Below are positions 9,925 through 18,454 of a stretch of 32,526 nt of DNA, piece by piece. Below the pieces are notes generated by a model. That model did not search any database. It was not told the DNA's origin and saw only the letters and a program-made list of their open reading frames with translations. The stretch is from Bacteroidia bacterium (GTDB lineage Bacteria; Bacteroidota; Bacteroidia; NS11-12g; UBA955), in NCBI GenBank assembly GCA_025450395.1, contig JANWHK010000079.1, positions 1-32,526 of the forward strand. The letters run 5' to 3'. Positions within the stretch are counted from its first letter, which is position 1. Every line of letters begins with the position of its first letter. The translations under genes were made by a program, and so were the position numbers.

Positions 9925-11511
9925 TTATATAACCAATATTTTCCCTCTTGAAGGCCTGAATTCCAGCGAGTTATAAATCAAGGATTCTAGGGAGTTATAT
10001 TTTATTAACATTTCCAGTGCATATGTCTTCCTTTCTTGAACATGATGAAGGTCATAATAAACAGCCTTCATATTTTCGAGTTTTTTGAAATCGTCGTCCA
10101 TTTTTTCAATACGTTTTTCCGACCTTTCCTGTTCGATCTTTTTCAACAGCTTTTCATACGCTTTTCCCTGCTCGACAAGTTCCTTTAAATGCGTGGTTTT
10201 TTCTTCAGCTGACAGGTCCTGTATTTCCTGCCTGAGCGCCATTGATTCCCGTACTTTTTCAAGAAAAATGTCGCTGGTCTTGTCCAATAGGTCTGCCAGA
10301 TCCTTCTTATTCCCTGCCCTGAATAAACTAAGCCCGTCAATCTCCTGTTTATCCAGCCATTTGAAAGATTTTGAAGGGATGATCCAGACACTGGGTCTCA
10401 GCACCAGGTGAGGAGCTGTAATGCGGTTGTATTCAAAGACATTTTTCAGCTGTAACCAGTAATTCACTTCTGCATTGCCGGCGATATAACAAATATTCGG
10501 CAGTATTGTTTCCTGGTAAAGTGGTCTTAGAAGCGCATTGGGACTATAGTTTTCGGGATTGTTTTCGATGTCTGCAATCAATTCTTCCCTTGAAAAAACG
10601 ATATCTGTTTCCAATACATGAAAACGATGGTCCTGAACCGTTATTCTTGATCTTTTGCCTGGACTTAAATAGAATATATTGATATCCCTGCCCTTAAGCT
10701 GTAAACTCAATCCTATTTCTTCCAGCTTTGAACTGAAGGCATTGAAATTTTGTATATTTTCCTGCTCCAGGATTTCCTTCTTGATCTGTGGGATAAACTG
10801 GGTTTTTAAAGCTTTGTTATCACCGTCAATACACACAATTCCATACTTTCCAAAGAGGTAATGGACGATTTTAATACTGGCTTCTGACAAGGTGGAGGAA
10901 TTGTTGTAAAATTGTTCAAGATCGGCCAGTAGTGAGAGGTTTTCTGCATTCAAGGTCACTTTTTGCCTGATGTCTTCTAAGATATTCACTACTTCACGGA
11001 CATGGAACCTTCCTGTTGCCCCACCTTGTTGTGTTTCCCAGTCGAATTGGTGTTGAAAGATCCTTGTGCCTTTTATTTCCTCGAAATCATGGTCCTCGGA
11101 TGCCAGCCAGTAAACAGGTACAAAATTGAGTTCGGGATATAGCGTTTTGTAATGTTCGGCCGCCTTGACAGTAGCAATGATCTTGTGAAGAACGAAGGCA
11201 GGACCAAGAAAGAGATGAAGTTGCTGCCCGGTGGTAACCGTAAAAGTATCCACCCGGTTAAGCAGTTCAATATTTTGGTTCACAAGATGGTCCTGGGGAC
11301 CGTTACCTAGTATAGTATGGTATTGTTTTTTGAGTTCATTGACCAGGACTGACCGTTTTTCTGCGCTGAAATCCTTTTTCCCTTCAATTGCGTCATTTAA
11401 TGAATAATAGGGATGGGAATCGCCAAACAGGCTTTTGAGCTTTTCATCATTATCGGCAAAGGCTTTTGTGGCCGATGAGAGGATATCGATATCAGAGAGT
11501 TTAAACTCCAT
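9925..11511 (-). CDS. bshC: Bacillithiol biosynthesis cysteine-adding enzyme BshC
   Basis: TVTTGQQLHLFLGPAFVLHKIIATVKAAEHYKTLYPELNFVPVYWLASEDHDFEEI, LRPLYQETILPNICYIAGNAEVNYWLQL. Confidence 0.95.
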   Translation of the reverse strand: MEFKLSDIDILSSATKAFADNDEKLKSLFGDSHPYYSLNDAIEGKKDFSAEKRSVLVNELKKQYHTILGNGPQDHLVNQNIELLNRVDTFTVTTGQQLHLFLGPAFVLHKIIATVKAAEHYKTLYPELNFVPVYWLASEDHDFEEIKGTRIFQHQFDWETQQGGATGRFHVREVVNILEDIRQKVTLNAENLSLLADLEQFYNNSSTLSEASIKIVHYLFGKYGIVCIDGDNKALKTQFIPQIKKEILEQENIQNFNAFSSKLEEIGLSLQLKGRDINIFYLSPGKRSRITVQDHRFHVLETDIVFSREELIADIENNPENYSPNALLRPLYQETILPNICYIAGNAEVNYWLQLKNVFEYNRITAPHLVLRPSVWIIPSKSFKWLDKQEIDGLSLFRAGNKKDLADLLDKTSDIFLEKVRESMALRQEIQDLSAEEKTTHLKELVEQGKAYEKLLKKIEQERSEKRIEKMDDDFKKLENMKAVYYDLHHVQERKTYALEMLIKYNSLESLIYNSLEFRPSRGKILVI

Positions 11512-11513
11512 GT

Positions 11514-12824
11514 CTAACAGACTTTTCCTATCAGGTCAAAAGATTCTGCTTCTGTTATCAGGACGTTGGCAAAATCACCAATCCTGACAAAGTTGACAGA
11601 GGCGTCAACCAATACTTCATTATCCACCTCAGGAGAATCAGCCTCAGTTCTTCCGATAAAATAATTGCCTTCCTTGCGGTCGAACAGTACCTTGATAGTC
11701 TGACCTATTTTTTCCTTGTTTTTAGCTAGGGAAATCTCCTCCTGCAAGGCCATCAGTTCTTCGGCCCTTCTTTGTTTTTCGGCAGCCGGAACATCATCTT
11801 CGAGGGTATGGGCATGTGTGTTTTCCTCATGGGAATACGTGAATACACCAAGCCTGTCGAACTTGAAATCCTGTATAAATTGCTTGAGTTCCTCAAAATC
11901 TTCCAGTGTTTCGCCCGGATGACCCACCAATAAGGTGGTCCTGATAGTGATGCCGGGAACCTGCTCCTTTATAGTGTTTAATAATTCGTAAGTCCTTCTT
12001 TTGGTAATGCCCCTGCGCATGATCTTCAAGACATTGTCGGAAATATGCTGGACCGGCATGTCTATATATTTACAGATATTCGCGCTTTGGGCCATCACGG
12101 GCAAAATGTCTTCGGGGAACTGTGAAGGGTAGGCATAATGCAGCCTGATCCATTCAAGGCCTTCTATTTCTGAAACGCTCTGTAACAGGTCTTTCAGTTT
12201 TCTTGTTCCATACAGGTCTATGCCGTAATAGGTGCTGTCCTGGGCTATCAGCATGATCTCCTTTGTGCCGTTTTTAACCAGGTTACGTGCTTCCAGAACC
12301 ACCTGTTCTATGGATTTACTCACGTGTTTACCCCTCATCAGTGGAATGGCGCAAAAGGAACAAGGCCTGTTGCAACCTTCGCTGATCTTCAGGTAGGCAT
12401 AATGCTGGGGAGTGGTTGTCAATCTTTCGCCAATCAGTTCATGCTTGTAGTCCGCTCCGAGGGTATTCAGTAAATTAGGCAGTTCCAGTGTGCCGAAATA
12501 AGCGTCTACCTGGGGAATTTCGAGTTCGAGTTCGTCCTTGTATCTATGTGATAAACATCCTGTAACATAAAGCTTGTCAATCCTTCCGGCTTCCTTTTCA
12601 CCGACATACTGCAGTATGGTATCTATACTTTCCTGTTTGGCATTGTCAATGAAACCGCAGGTATTCACAACGATGATATTGGCATCATTTTTTTCAGACT
12701 CGTGTGTGGCGTCCATGTCATTGCCTTTCAACTGGCTCAGCAGGACTTCACTATCCACCAGGTTTTTGCTGCAACCCAATGTGATGATATTGATCTTGTT
12801 CTGTTTTATGGATTTGGTACGCAT
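11514..12824 (-). CDS. rimO: Ribosomal protein S12 methylthiotransferase RimO (radical SAM, TRAM)
   Basis: ITLGCSKNLVDSEVLLSQL, radical-SAM CNRPCSFCAIPLMRGKHVS, DSTYYGIDLYG, C-terminal TRAM domain. Confidence 0.96.
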   Translation of the reverse strand: MRTKSIKQNKINIITLGCSKNLVDSEVLLSQLKGNDMDATHESEKNDANIIVVNTCGFIDNAKQESIDTILQYVGEKEAGRIDKLYVTGCLSHRYKDELELEIPQVDAYFGTLELPNLLNTLGADYKHELIGERLTTTPQHYAYLKISEGCNRPCSFCAIPLMRGKHVSKSIEQVVLEARNLVKNGTKEIMLIAQDSTYYGIDLYGTRKLKDLLQSVSEIEGLEWIRLHYAYPSQFPEDILPVMAQSANICKYIDMPVQHISDNVLKIMRRGITKRRTYELLNTIKEQVPGITIRTTLLVGHPGETLEDFEELKQFIQDFKFDRLGVFTYSHEENTHAHTLEDDVPAAEKQRRAEELMALQEEISLAKNKEKIGQTIKVLFDRKEGNYFIGRTEADSPEVDNEVLVDASVNFVRIGDFANVLITEAESFDLIGKVC

Positions 12825-12827
12825 TAC

Positions 12828-13793
12828 TTATACTTCAAAAAGGGTATTTACGAATTCTGAAGGGTTGAAGACCTTTATATCATTGATGCCTTCGCCCACC
12901 CCTATATATCTTACCGGTATCTTGAACTGGTCGCTGACACCCAGCACAACCCCGCCTTTTGCTGTTCCGTCAAGTTTGGTCAAGGCCAGTGAAGTGACTT
13001 CTGTTGCAGCTGTAAAGTGCTTGGCCTGTTCAAAGGCGTTTTGGCCGGTCGATGCATCCAATACCAGCATGACATCGTTAGGGGCATAATCCAGCACTTT
13101 TGTCATGACCCGCTTGATTTTACCCAACTCGTTCATCAGGTTGATCTTATTGTGCAACCTCCCTGCCGTATCTATAATGACGATGTCATATTGCTCATCC
13201 CTGGCTTTTTTTACTGCATCATATGCAACTGCTGATGGATCGGTATTCATGCCGTTCGAATAAAAATCACAACCTACGCGCTTGCTCCAGATTTCGAGCT
13301 GGTCGACGGCGCCGGCCCTGAATGTATCACCGGCAGCCAGCAGTACTTTTTTCCCATGTTCAGTGAACTGTTTGGCCAGTTTGCCTATGGTAGTTGTTTT
13401 GCCCACGCCATTTACACCTACTACCATTAAAACATAGGGTTTTTCCTGATTTTCAAGATCAAATGAAACGTCCACTGTTTTTTTGTTCTCCGTAAGCAGC
13501 AGGGTGATTTCATCCCTTAATAATAAATGCAGTTCGTTTGAATTGATGTATTTGTCTATTTTAACCCGTTCTTCTATACGGTTAATGATACGTATAGTCG
13601 TGTCGATTCCTACATCGCTGCTCACCAGGATTTCTTCCAGTTCATCCAGGAAAGACGCATCAATGGTTGATTTACCGGCAAGGGCCTTGCTGAGTTTGCC
13701 AAAAAAGGACTCCTTGGTTTTCTCCAGGCCATTATTGGTTTTATCATTTGGACCAAGGTTCTTGTCTTTCTTGAATAAATCGAATATTGACAT
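12828..13793 (-). CDS. ftsY: Signal recognition particle receptor FtsY
   Basis: SRP GTPase motifs: VVGVNGVGKTTTIGKLA, AAGDTFRAGAVDQL, IIDTAGRLHNKINLMNEL, TKLDGTAKGG. Confidence 0.97.
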   Translation of the reverse strand: MSIFDLFKKDKNLGPNDKTNNGLEKTKESFFGKLSKALAGKSTIDASFLDELEEILVSSDVGIDTTIRIINRIEERVKIDKYINSNELHLLLRDEITLLLTENKKTVDVSFDLENQEKPYVLMVVGVNGVGKTTTIGKLAKQFTEHGKKVLLAAGDTFRAGAVDQLEIWSKRVGCDFYSNGMNTDPSAVAYDAVKKARDEQYDIVIIDTAGRLHNKINLMNELGKIKRVMTKVLDYAPNDVMLVLDASTGQNAFEQAKHFTAATEVTSLALTKLDGTAKGGVVLGVSDQFKIPVRYIGVGEGINDIKVFNPSEFVNTLFEV

Positions 13794-13813
13794 GTATTTA
13801 ATTGATATTGAAT

Positions 13814-13838
13814 AAAAAAGCCCCCGTTTCCGGAGGCT
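13814..13838 (-). terminator. Rho-independent terminator between DUF4295/ribosomal genes and ftsY
   Basis: Minus strand AGCCTCCG-GAAA-CGGGGGCT followed by TTTTTT: 8-bp stem (one G-T) with a GAAA loop and U-run. Confidence 0.85.
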
Positions 13839-13859
13839 GACTTTTATATAAGATTCAAA

Positions 13860-14012
13860 TTATTTGAAATAAGTTTTAGCCACATCTCCGCTAACGATAT
13901 CTTCCTTAAAGGAATAAGCACCGTTTTTAGATTTGACAGCTTTAAAAACTTTTACAAAGTCTTTATTATCTCCCCCTTTTTTCTGCAATGTTGCAACAAC
14001 CTTTTTTGCCAT
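13860..14012 (-). CDS. DUF4295 small basic ribosome-associated protein (50 aa)
   Basis: Minus-strand translation MAKKVVATLQKKGGDNKDFVKVFKAVKSKNGAYSFKEDIVSGDVAKTYFK*. Below the ORF-track length cut-off. Located directly after rpmG, as is typical of Bacteroidota. Confidence 0.88.
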   Translation of the reverse strand: MAKKVVATLQKKGGDNKDFVKVFKAVKSKNGAYSFKEDIVSGDVAKTYFK

Positions 14013-14021
14013 GATGTGTTA

Positions 14022-14204
14022 TTATTTAATTTCTTTGTGAACGGTTACTTTCTTCAGGAATGGATTGAACTTCTTCAATTCAATTCTTTCTGTTGTATTC
14101 TTTTTGTTTTTTGTGGTAATGTACCTGCTCATACCCGGAACATCCGTGTTTTTTTGCTCGGTGCATTCCAAAATGACCTGTATGCGATTTCCTTTTTTTG
14201 CCAT
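14022..14204 (-). CDS. rpmG: 50S ribosomal protein L33
   Basis: [60 protein letters not shown] matches bL33. Confidence 0.95.
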   Translation of the reverse strand: MAKKGNRIQVILECTEQKNTDVPGMSRYITTKNKKNTTERIELKKFNPFLKKVTVHKEIK

Positions 14205-14206
14205 GA

Positions 14207-14440
14207 TTATATGCTTCCTTTCTTAAATACTCTGTTTAAAGCCTCAGTGATACCGATTTTATTGATGGTCCTGATAGCTGATGTTGATACTTTCAGCGTG
14301 ATCCACTCACCGGTCTCAGGAATAAAGAACCTTTTTTCCTGAAGATTGGCGTAAAACCTGCGCTTCGTCCTGCGGTTACTATGGGAAACGTTGTTTCCGG
14401 CTAATGCTTTTTTTCCTGTAAGATCACAAACTCTTGACAT
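14207..14440 (-). CDS. rpmB: 50S ribosomal protein L28
   Basis: [63 protein letters not shown] matches bL28. Confidence 0.96.
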   Translation of the reverse strand: MSRVCDLTGKKALAGNNVSHSNRRTKRRFYANLQEKRFFIPETGEWITLKVSTSAIRTINKIGITEALNRVFKKGSI

Positions 14441-14462
14441 GATTTTTTTAAAATTGGGAGTG

Positions 14463-14494
14463 CAAAGGTAGGAAGAAGCATAACATATTCCAAA
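14463..14494 (-). promoter_or_regulatory. Bacteroidota-type promoter of the rpmB-rpmG-DUF4295 cluster
   Basis: Minus strand TTTG-N20-TACCTTTG (CAAA 14491..14494; CAAAGGTA 14463..14470 on +), 23 bp upstream of the rpmB ATG. Confidence 0.75.
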
Positions 14495-14598
14495 TGTTTT
14501 TTGATTTTTTATTCAATTGTGTCAATATCTGGTGGATACAGCGGGAAATTGAGTAAAAATCAAGCACTTTTTTATATAGCATGCTGTTAGTCAGGTAG

Positions 14599-14955
14599 CT
14601 ATGGTTTGCAGCCCTCGCTTATCCAGTCTTTTATTTTCTGCAACTCAGCCGCATTGGGTTTGGGATTTCCTGCTGGTGGCATATCTTTCTTCACGAACAG
14701 GCGGTCGTTCAACAGGCCATTGTCAGCCCTCGCTTTCAGTTGGTCATACTTGGACATATCGGTGATGTAGTGATTTTCCTTATGGCAGGCGATGCAATAG
14801 GCGTCGGTCAGCGGCTTGATATCAGCCGCGTAACTGACACTTGTATCTTTGGGTTGATTGACGGTTGCGGGAGCGGGAACAACTGTGGTTTCCGACTTTT
14901 TACATGCGACGAAGGCAAATGCCGACAGGGATGTGATGATGATGAGTCTTTTCAT
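14599..14955 (-). CDS. Small lipoprotein with c-type haem-binding motif
   Basis: Lipobox-like SAFAFVACKK; DAYCIACHKENH (CxxCH); DMPPAGNPKPNAAELQKIKDWISEGCKP, as in cytochrome-c/planctomycete-type domains. Confidence 0.8.
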   Translation of the reverse strand: MKRLIIITSLSAFAFVACKKSETTVVPAPATVNQPKDTSVSYAADIKPLTDAYCIACHKENHYITDMSKYDQLKARADNGLLNDRLFVKKDMPPAGNPKPNAAELQKIKDWISEGCKP

Positions 14956-14959
14956 GGAT

Positions 14960-16258
14960 TTATCGGAGAATAATTTTACCTCTTGTTTTTGTTGAGCCTG
15001 AATGGATGGTATAAATATAAATACCCCTGGCCAATCCCGATGTATTGATCTCGATCAGGGAGCAGTTCTGGCAGGTAGAATTCAGCACGGTTTGTCCTGT
15101 TTCATTCATAAGTGAATAATCGCAGTTTGCAGTTATTTCGGGCAGGCGTATGTTTAACTGATCGCCCGCAGGATTAGGATAAACAAGGATTTCAATGGAT
15201 GGCTTAGGGTTTTTAACGGACAGGTTTATATCGTCGTTGCTGTTTTCGTTGATCACAACAATGCCTTTACTGGTGCTTGCAGTCAATATGCCATCAATGA
15301 CCTGCAGGTTAGTAAACGGACCGTTCTCGTAGTTTAACCCAAAAGTGGCAAACCATGTTTTTCCACCATCTGTTGTTTTATAAATCGTGTTATCGGATAA
15401 AGCATAAGCAGTATCTCCTGAGATAAACAATATGCGGGATATATGGCTGAGTCTCATTTCAGGCATAGTGTGTGTTTGCCAACCATATTGGTATTCAAGA
15501 TGGTAAAACAGGGAATGGTCGTAATAAAAACCACAGCCGGGATAATAAACATTCAATACAAGGTAGATATGATTGTCCACTATTTGGAAATCGCCCGGAA
15601 AAATCATGGACATGGAAACACTGTCTTTACTGAAATCGAATTTTTTAATGAGTGTCCAATGGTTACCATGATCGGTAGACCTAAATATGGAGGGCATATT
15701 ACCATCCGTATTGTTGGTGATCATAAACCAGGTATTTGCATCCAACACATTTAAATTCATGATGACTGAATCGGGCATTTGATGGTGATAGTCGTGCCAG
15801 GTCTTGCCTTCATTTTCAGAAAGGATGATGCGGTCACGTGAAATAATAAACCATTGGTACTCACACAGGTGCAATTTGGAATTATAGTCAACTGACACAT
15901 CTGTTGGGATCTCTGTCCAGGTTCTTCCCTGGTCAGTGGTCCTGAACAAGCTGGACTTGTATGTATTCTCATTTGTATATAATACAGTGAAAATAAAGCC
16001 ATTGTTTTCATCCGAAAACTGAATGTATTGTTGCTGGACATAATTGTTTTTCACGTCCAGTCCAAATGAATCCTTTTGCCATGTCTGGCCCTGGTCGGTT
16101 GATCTATAAATGTACTGAGCAGCGACAGTAAATCTCAAATGCGGGTTGACTATCGCTGAAGCGGCCGAGTTAAGGGAATGGTCCTGGCTTGGTTTCTTCC
16201 ATTCTGCATGCAGCTGGCTTGAAACAAGGGCGATACATAATACAATAAGTTTTTTCAT
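14960..16258 (-). CDS. Secreted Asp-box (BNR/YCF48-like) beta-propeller protein with T9SS type A sorting domain
   Basis: Repeated Asp-box motifs (STDQGQTWQKD, TTDQGRTWTEI, STDHGNHWTLI, TTDGGKTWFAT); C-terminal IEILVYPNPAGDQLNIRLP...GLARGIYIYTIHSGSTKTRGKIILR. Confidence 0.88.
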   Translation of the reverse strand: MKKLIVLCIALVSSQLHAEWKKPSQDHSLNSAASAIVNPHLRFTVAAQYIYRSTDQGQTWQKDSFGLDVKNNYVQQQYIQFSDENNGFIFTVLYTNENTYKSSLFRTTDQGRTWTEIPTDVSVDYNSKLHLCEYQWFIISRDRIILSENEGKTWHDYHHQMPDSVIMNLNVLDANTWFMITNNTDGNMPSIFRSTDHGNHWTLIKKFDFSKDSVSMSMIFPGDFQIVDNHIYLVLNVYYPGCGFYYDHSLFYHLEYQYGWQTHTMPEMRLSHISRILFISGDTAYALSDNTIYKTTDGGKTWFATFGLNYENGPFTNLQVIDGILTASTSKGIVVINENSNDDINLSVKNPKPSIEILVYPNPAGDQLNIRLPEITANCDYSLMNETGQTVLNSTCQNCSLIEINTSGLARGIYIYTIHSGSTKTRGKIILR

Positions 16259-16339
16259 GATACAGGATATTAAATTGTAAGCACAAATTTACGACGATGT
16301 TGAAGCCGGAATGCAGGAGAAAATGTACTTTCTATGGTA

Positions 16340-17167
16340 CTATTTGTACTTTTTCCTGAATTCATTGGGGCTGAGGTCTTCCTGCGATTTAAAGAATTTG
16401 CAGAAATAGGATTCATCCTCGAAATTGAGTTGCCAGGCTATCTCCTTGATGCTGTCATGGGTATTGTATAAGAGCTTTTTGGCTTCGAGGTGAAGTTTCT
16501 GGTGCAGCATCTGCAGGGGAGTTAATCCCGTTAATTTTTTAAGTTTACGGCTAAAGGCAATCTTGCTGTGGTTTTCTTTTTCAAGGAAATCGTCTACCAC
16601 CGTTTTTTCAAGGTAATGATGGCTTAGGTATTCCCTGAATGCAGAAATCGATTCATCCGTTTTCTGGGTGAGCATGGTATCTTTTTTCAGCAGTATGATC
16701 TTGCAGAGTACGGATGCCAGTAAATTGAGAAAATACGACCTGTTGTTTTCGTTTTTAATCAGTTCCCTCAATAAGACATCCAGTTCTTCAAACTCTGTCT
16801 TGTTGAAATGGATAAAACCCGGCTGACTGTAAAATTCCTTGTAATCAATTGAACTGTCAAATTGCTGGAGTTGTGAAAGGTACATGTCGCTGAACGCGAT
16901 GGTAAAACCTTCTGATTTCCTGCTGCGTTCGGAAAGGTGGGTGCTGCTTTTGGCGACTATATGGATAGAACAATCCCTTATTTTTTCCTTCTGGTAATTG
17001 ATGGTATGGAAACCTCCTCCCTTACGGTAAATAAGGAGTTCATAAAAGTCATGTGAATGTGTTTCCTCAATATTGTATTTGGGCGGTTCCGACCAGTGTA
17101 TGACCTTTGCCATGGCTTCATCAATGCCCATTTCCCTGAATGAATGTATGGGTGTCTGGCTGATCAT
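16340..17167 (-). CDS. AraC-family transcriptional regulator with cupin-like N-terminus
   Basis: Start MISQTPIHSF chosen at 17167, giving a 4-bp ATGA overlap with namZ; the ORF track extends to 17224. N-terminal HSHDFYELLIYRKGGG; C-terminal double HTH (SIKEIAWQLNFEDESYFCKFFKSQEDLSPNEFRKKY). Confidence 0.88.
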   Translation of the reverse strand: MISQTPIHSFREMGIDEAMAKVIHWSEPPKYNIEETHSHDFYELLIYRKGGGFHTINYQKEKIRDCSIHIVAKSSTHLSERSRKSEGFTIAFSDMYLSQLQQFDSSIDYKEFYSQPGFIHFNKTEFEELDVLLRELIKNENNRSYFLNLLASVLCKIILLKKDTMLTQKTDESISAFREYLSHHYLEKTVVDDFLEKENHSKIAFSRKLKKLTGLTPLQMLHQKLHLEAKKLLYNTHDSIKEIAWQLNFEDESYFCKFFKSQEDLSPNEFRKKYK

Positions 17168-18336
17168 GGGTACAATAAATATTTTTTTCTCATCTTGAAA
17201 TAATTGTCCAGCCCGGGCTGCCATCCCAGCTTGATTTCTTCAGCACTTTTTCCCGCAATGATTTCTTCCTTGAGCTTAACGGTGCCTGCAAGTTTGTCAA
17301 AAAAATCACTGAAGTATAAAGATTTGTTCTTGCTGAGTTCGTATGATAGGATCAGCCAGTTCAGGTTGATCTCGTGTTCTTTTCTCGCCTTGTTGAGTCC
17401 ATACCATGTCAGGTCAAATCCAACGCAGGGGATACCCATTGACTTTGGTTTTTCAGAGATTCCGGGTATGCTGGCAGGTGTAAAGGCCAGGTTTCCCCAG
17501 TCCAGGGCCGGCGAGCCGAAACACTGGTATGGCTTATCTGTTCCCTGTCCCATGCTTGTCATGGTGCCTTCGAACAGGCCCAGTGAAGGGTATAGATAGA
17601 TGGAACTTTGGGTCTGCAGGTTGGGAGAGGGTCTCACGGGCAAGATATATTCAGTGTTGTGTGTATAGTTTTTACACTTGATGACAGAGAGTTCACATTT
17701 CATGCTTTTATTCAACCAGCCTTCGCCGTTGATCATCTGGGCTATTTCGCCCACTGTGCATCCGTGTACGATGGGGATGGGGTGCATGCCTATAAAACTC
17801 CTGTAGTTCGAATCCAGTATGGGGCCGTCAATATAATGCCCGTTAGGATTGGGCCGGTCAAGCACCATAAAGCGGATACGTTCCTCAGCACACGATTCCA
17901 TGACATAGTGCATGGTGCTGATATAGGTGTAAAAACGGACGCCTACGTCCTGTATGTCAAAAATGACAATATCAATGTCTTTCAGGTCTTCATGTGTTGG
18001 TTTTTTATGGGTTCCATACAAGGAAACGATCTTGACGCCTGTTTTTTCATCCTTGCCGCTGCTGACCAGTGTGCCTGCACTGGCATTTCCCCTGAATCCG
18101 TGTTCAGGTGCAAAAATACACCTGACTTTTACACCCAATTTCAGGAGTGAATCTACCAGGTGGGTGTTCTTTATCAGGCTGGTATTGTTGACGACCAGGG
18201 CCACCGTCTTGTTTTTTAAGAGGGGTAGGTACAAGTCCGTCTGGCATGCTGCAGGAAGGGCCTGGGCATTTATTTTCAGGGTCCAACAGAATGTTGAAAC
18301 CAATAAAATAAGAATGGCATACCTGCTTCGTAACAT
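17164..18336 (-). CDS. namZ: DUF1343 protein, NamZ-like exo-beta-N-acetylmuramidase
   Basis: KTVALVVNNTSLI, FAPEHGFRGNASAG, DIVIFDIQDVGVRFYTYISTM, VLDRPNPNGHYIDGPILD, SPNLQTQSSIYLYPSLGLFEGT are characteristic of DUF1343. Signal peptide present. Confidence 0.9.
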   Translation of the reverse strand: MLRSRYAILILLVSTFCWTLKINAQALPAACQTDLYLPLLKNKTVALVVNNTSLIKNTHLVDSLLKLGVKVRCIFAPEHGFRGNASAGTLVSSGKDEKTGVKIVSLYGTHKKPTHEDLKDIDIVIFDIQDVGVRFYTYISTMHYVMESCAEERIRFMVLDRPNPNGHYIDGPILDSNYRSFIGMHPIPIVHGCTVGEIAQMINGEGWLNKSMKCELSVIKCKNYTHNTEYILPVRPSPNLQTQSSIYLYPSLGLFEGTMTSMGQGTDKPYQCFGSPALDWGNLAFTPASIPGISEKPKSMGIPCVGFDLTWYGLNKARKEHEINLNWLILSYELSKNKSLYFSDFFDKLAGTVKLKEEIIAGKSAEEIKLGWQPGLDNYFKMRKKYLLYP

Positions 18337-18360
18337 GATGCGAAAATAAAGAAAAGAAAA

Positions 18361-18402
18361 GAATTATGAATTATGAGTGATGAATTATGAGTGAGGAATG
18401 TA
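18361..18402. repeat. Heptamer tandem repeat array (6 x 7 bp) upstream of namZ
   Basis: gaattat|gaattat|gagtgat|gaattat|gagtgag|gaatgta, contiguous and in phase. Confidence 0.85.
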
Positions 18403-18406
18403 AAAT

Positions 18407-18438
18407 AAAAAAGCCTTGCGAAATCACAAGGCTTTTTT
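18407..18438 (-). terminator. Rho-independent terminator downstream of the RND permease gene
   Basis: AAAAAAGCCTTG-CGAAATCA-CAAGGCTTTTTT, perfect 12-bp inverted repeat; A/T tails make it potentially bidirectional. Confidence 0.88.
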
Positions 18439-18454
18439 AAAAATGAAAATATGT

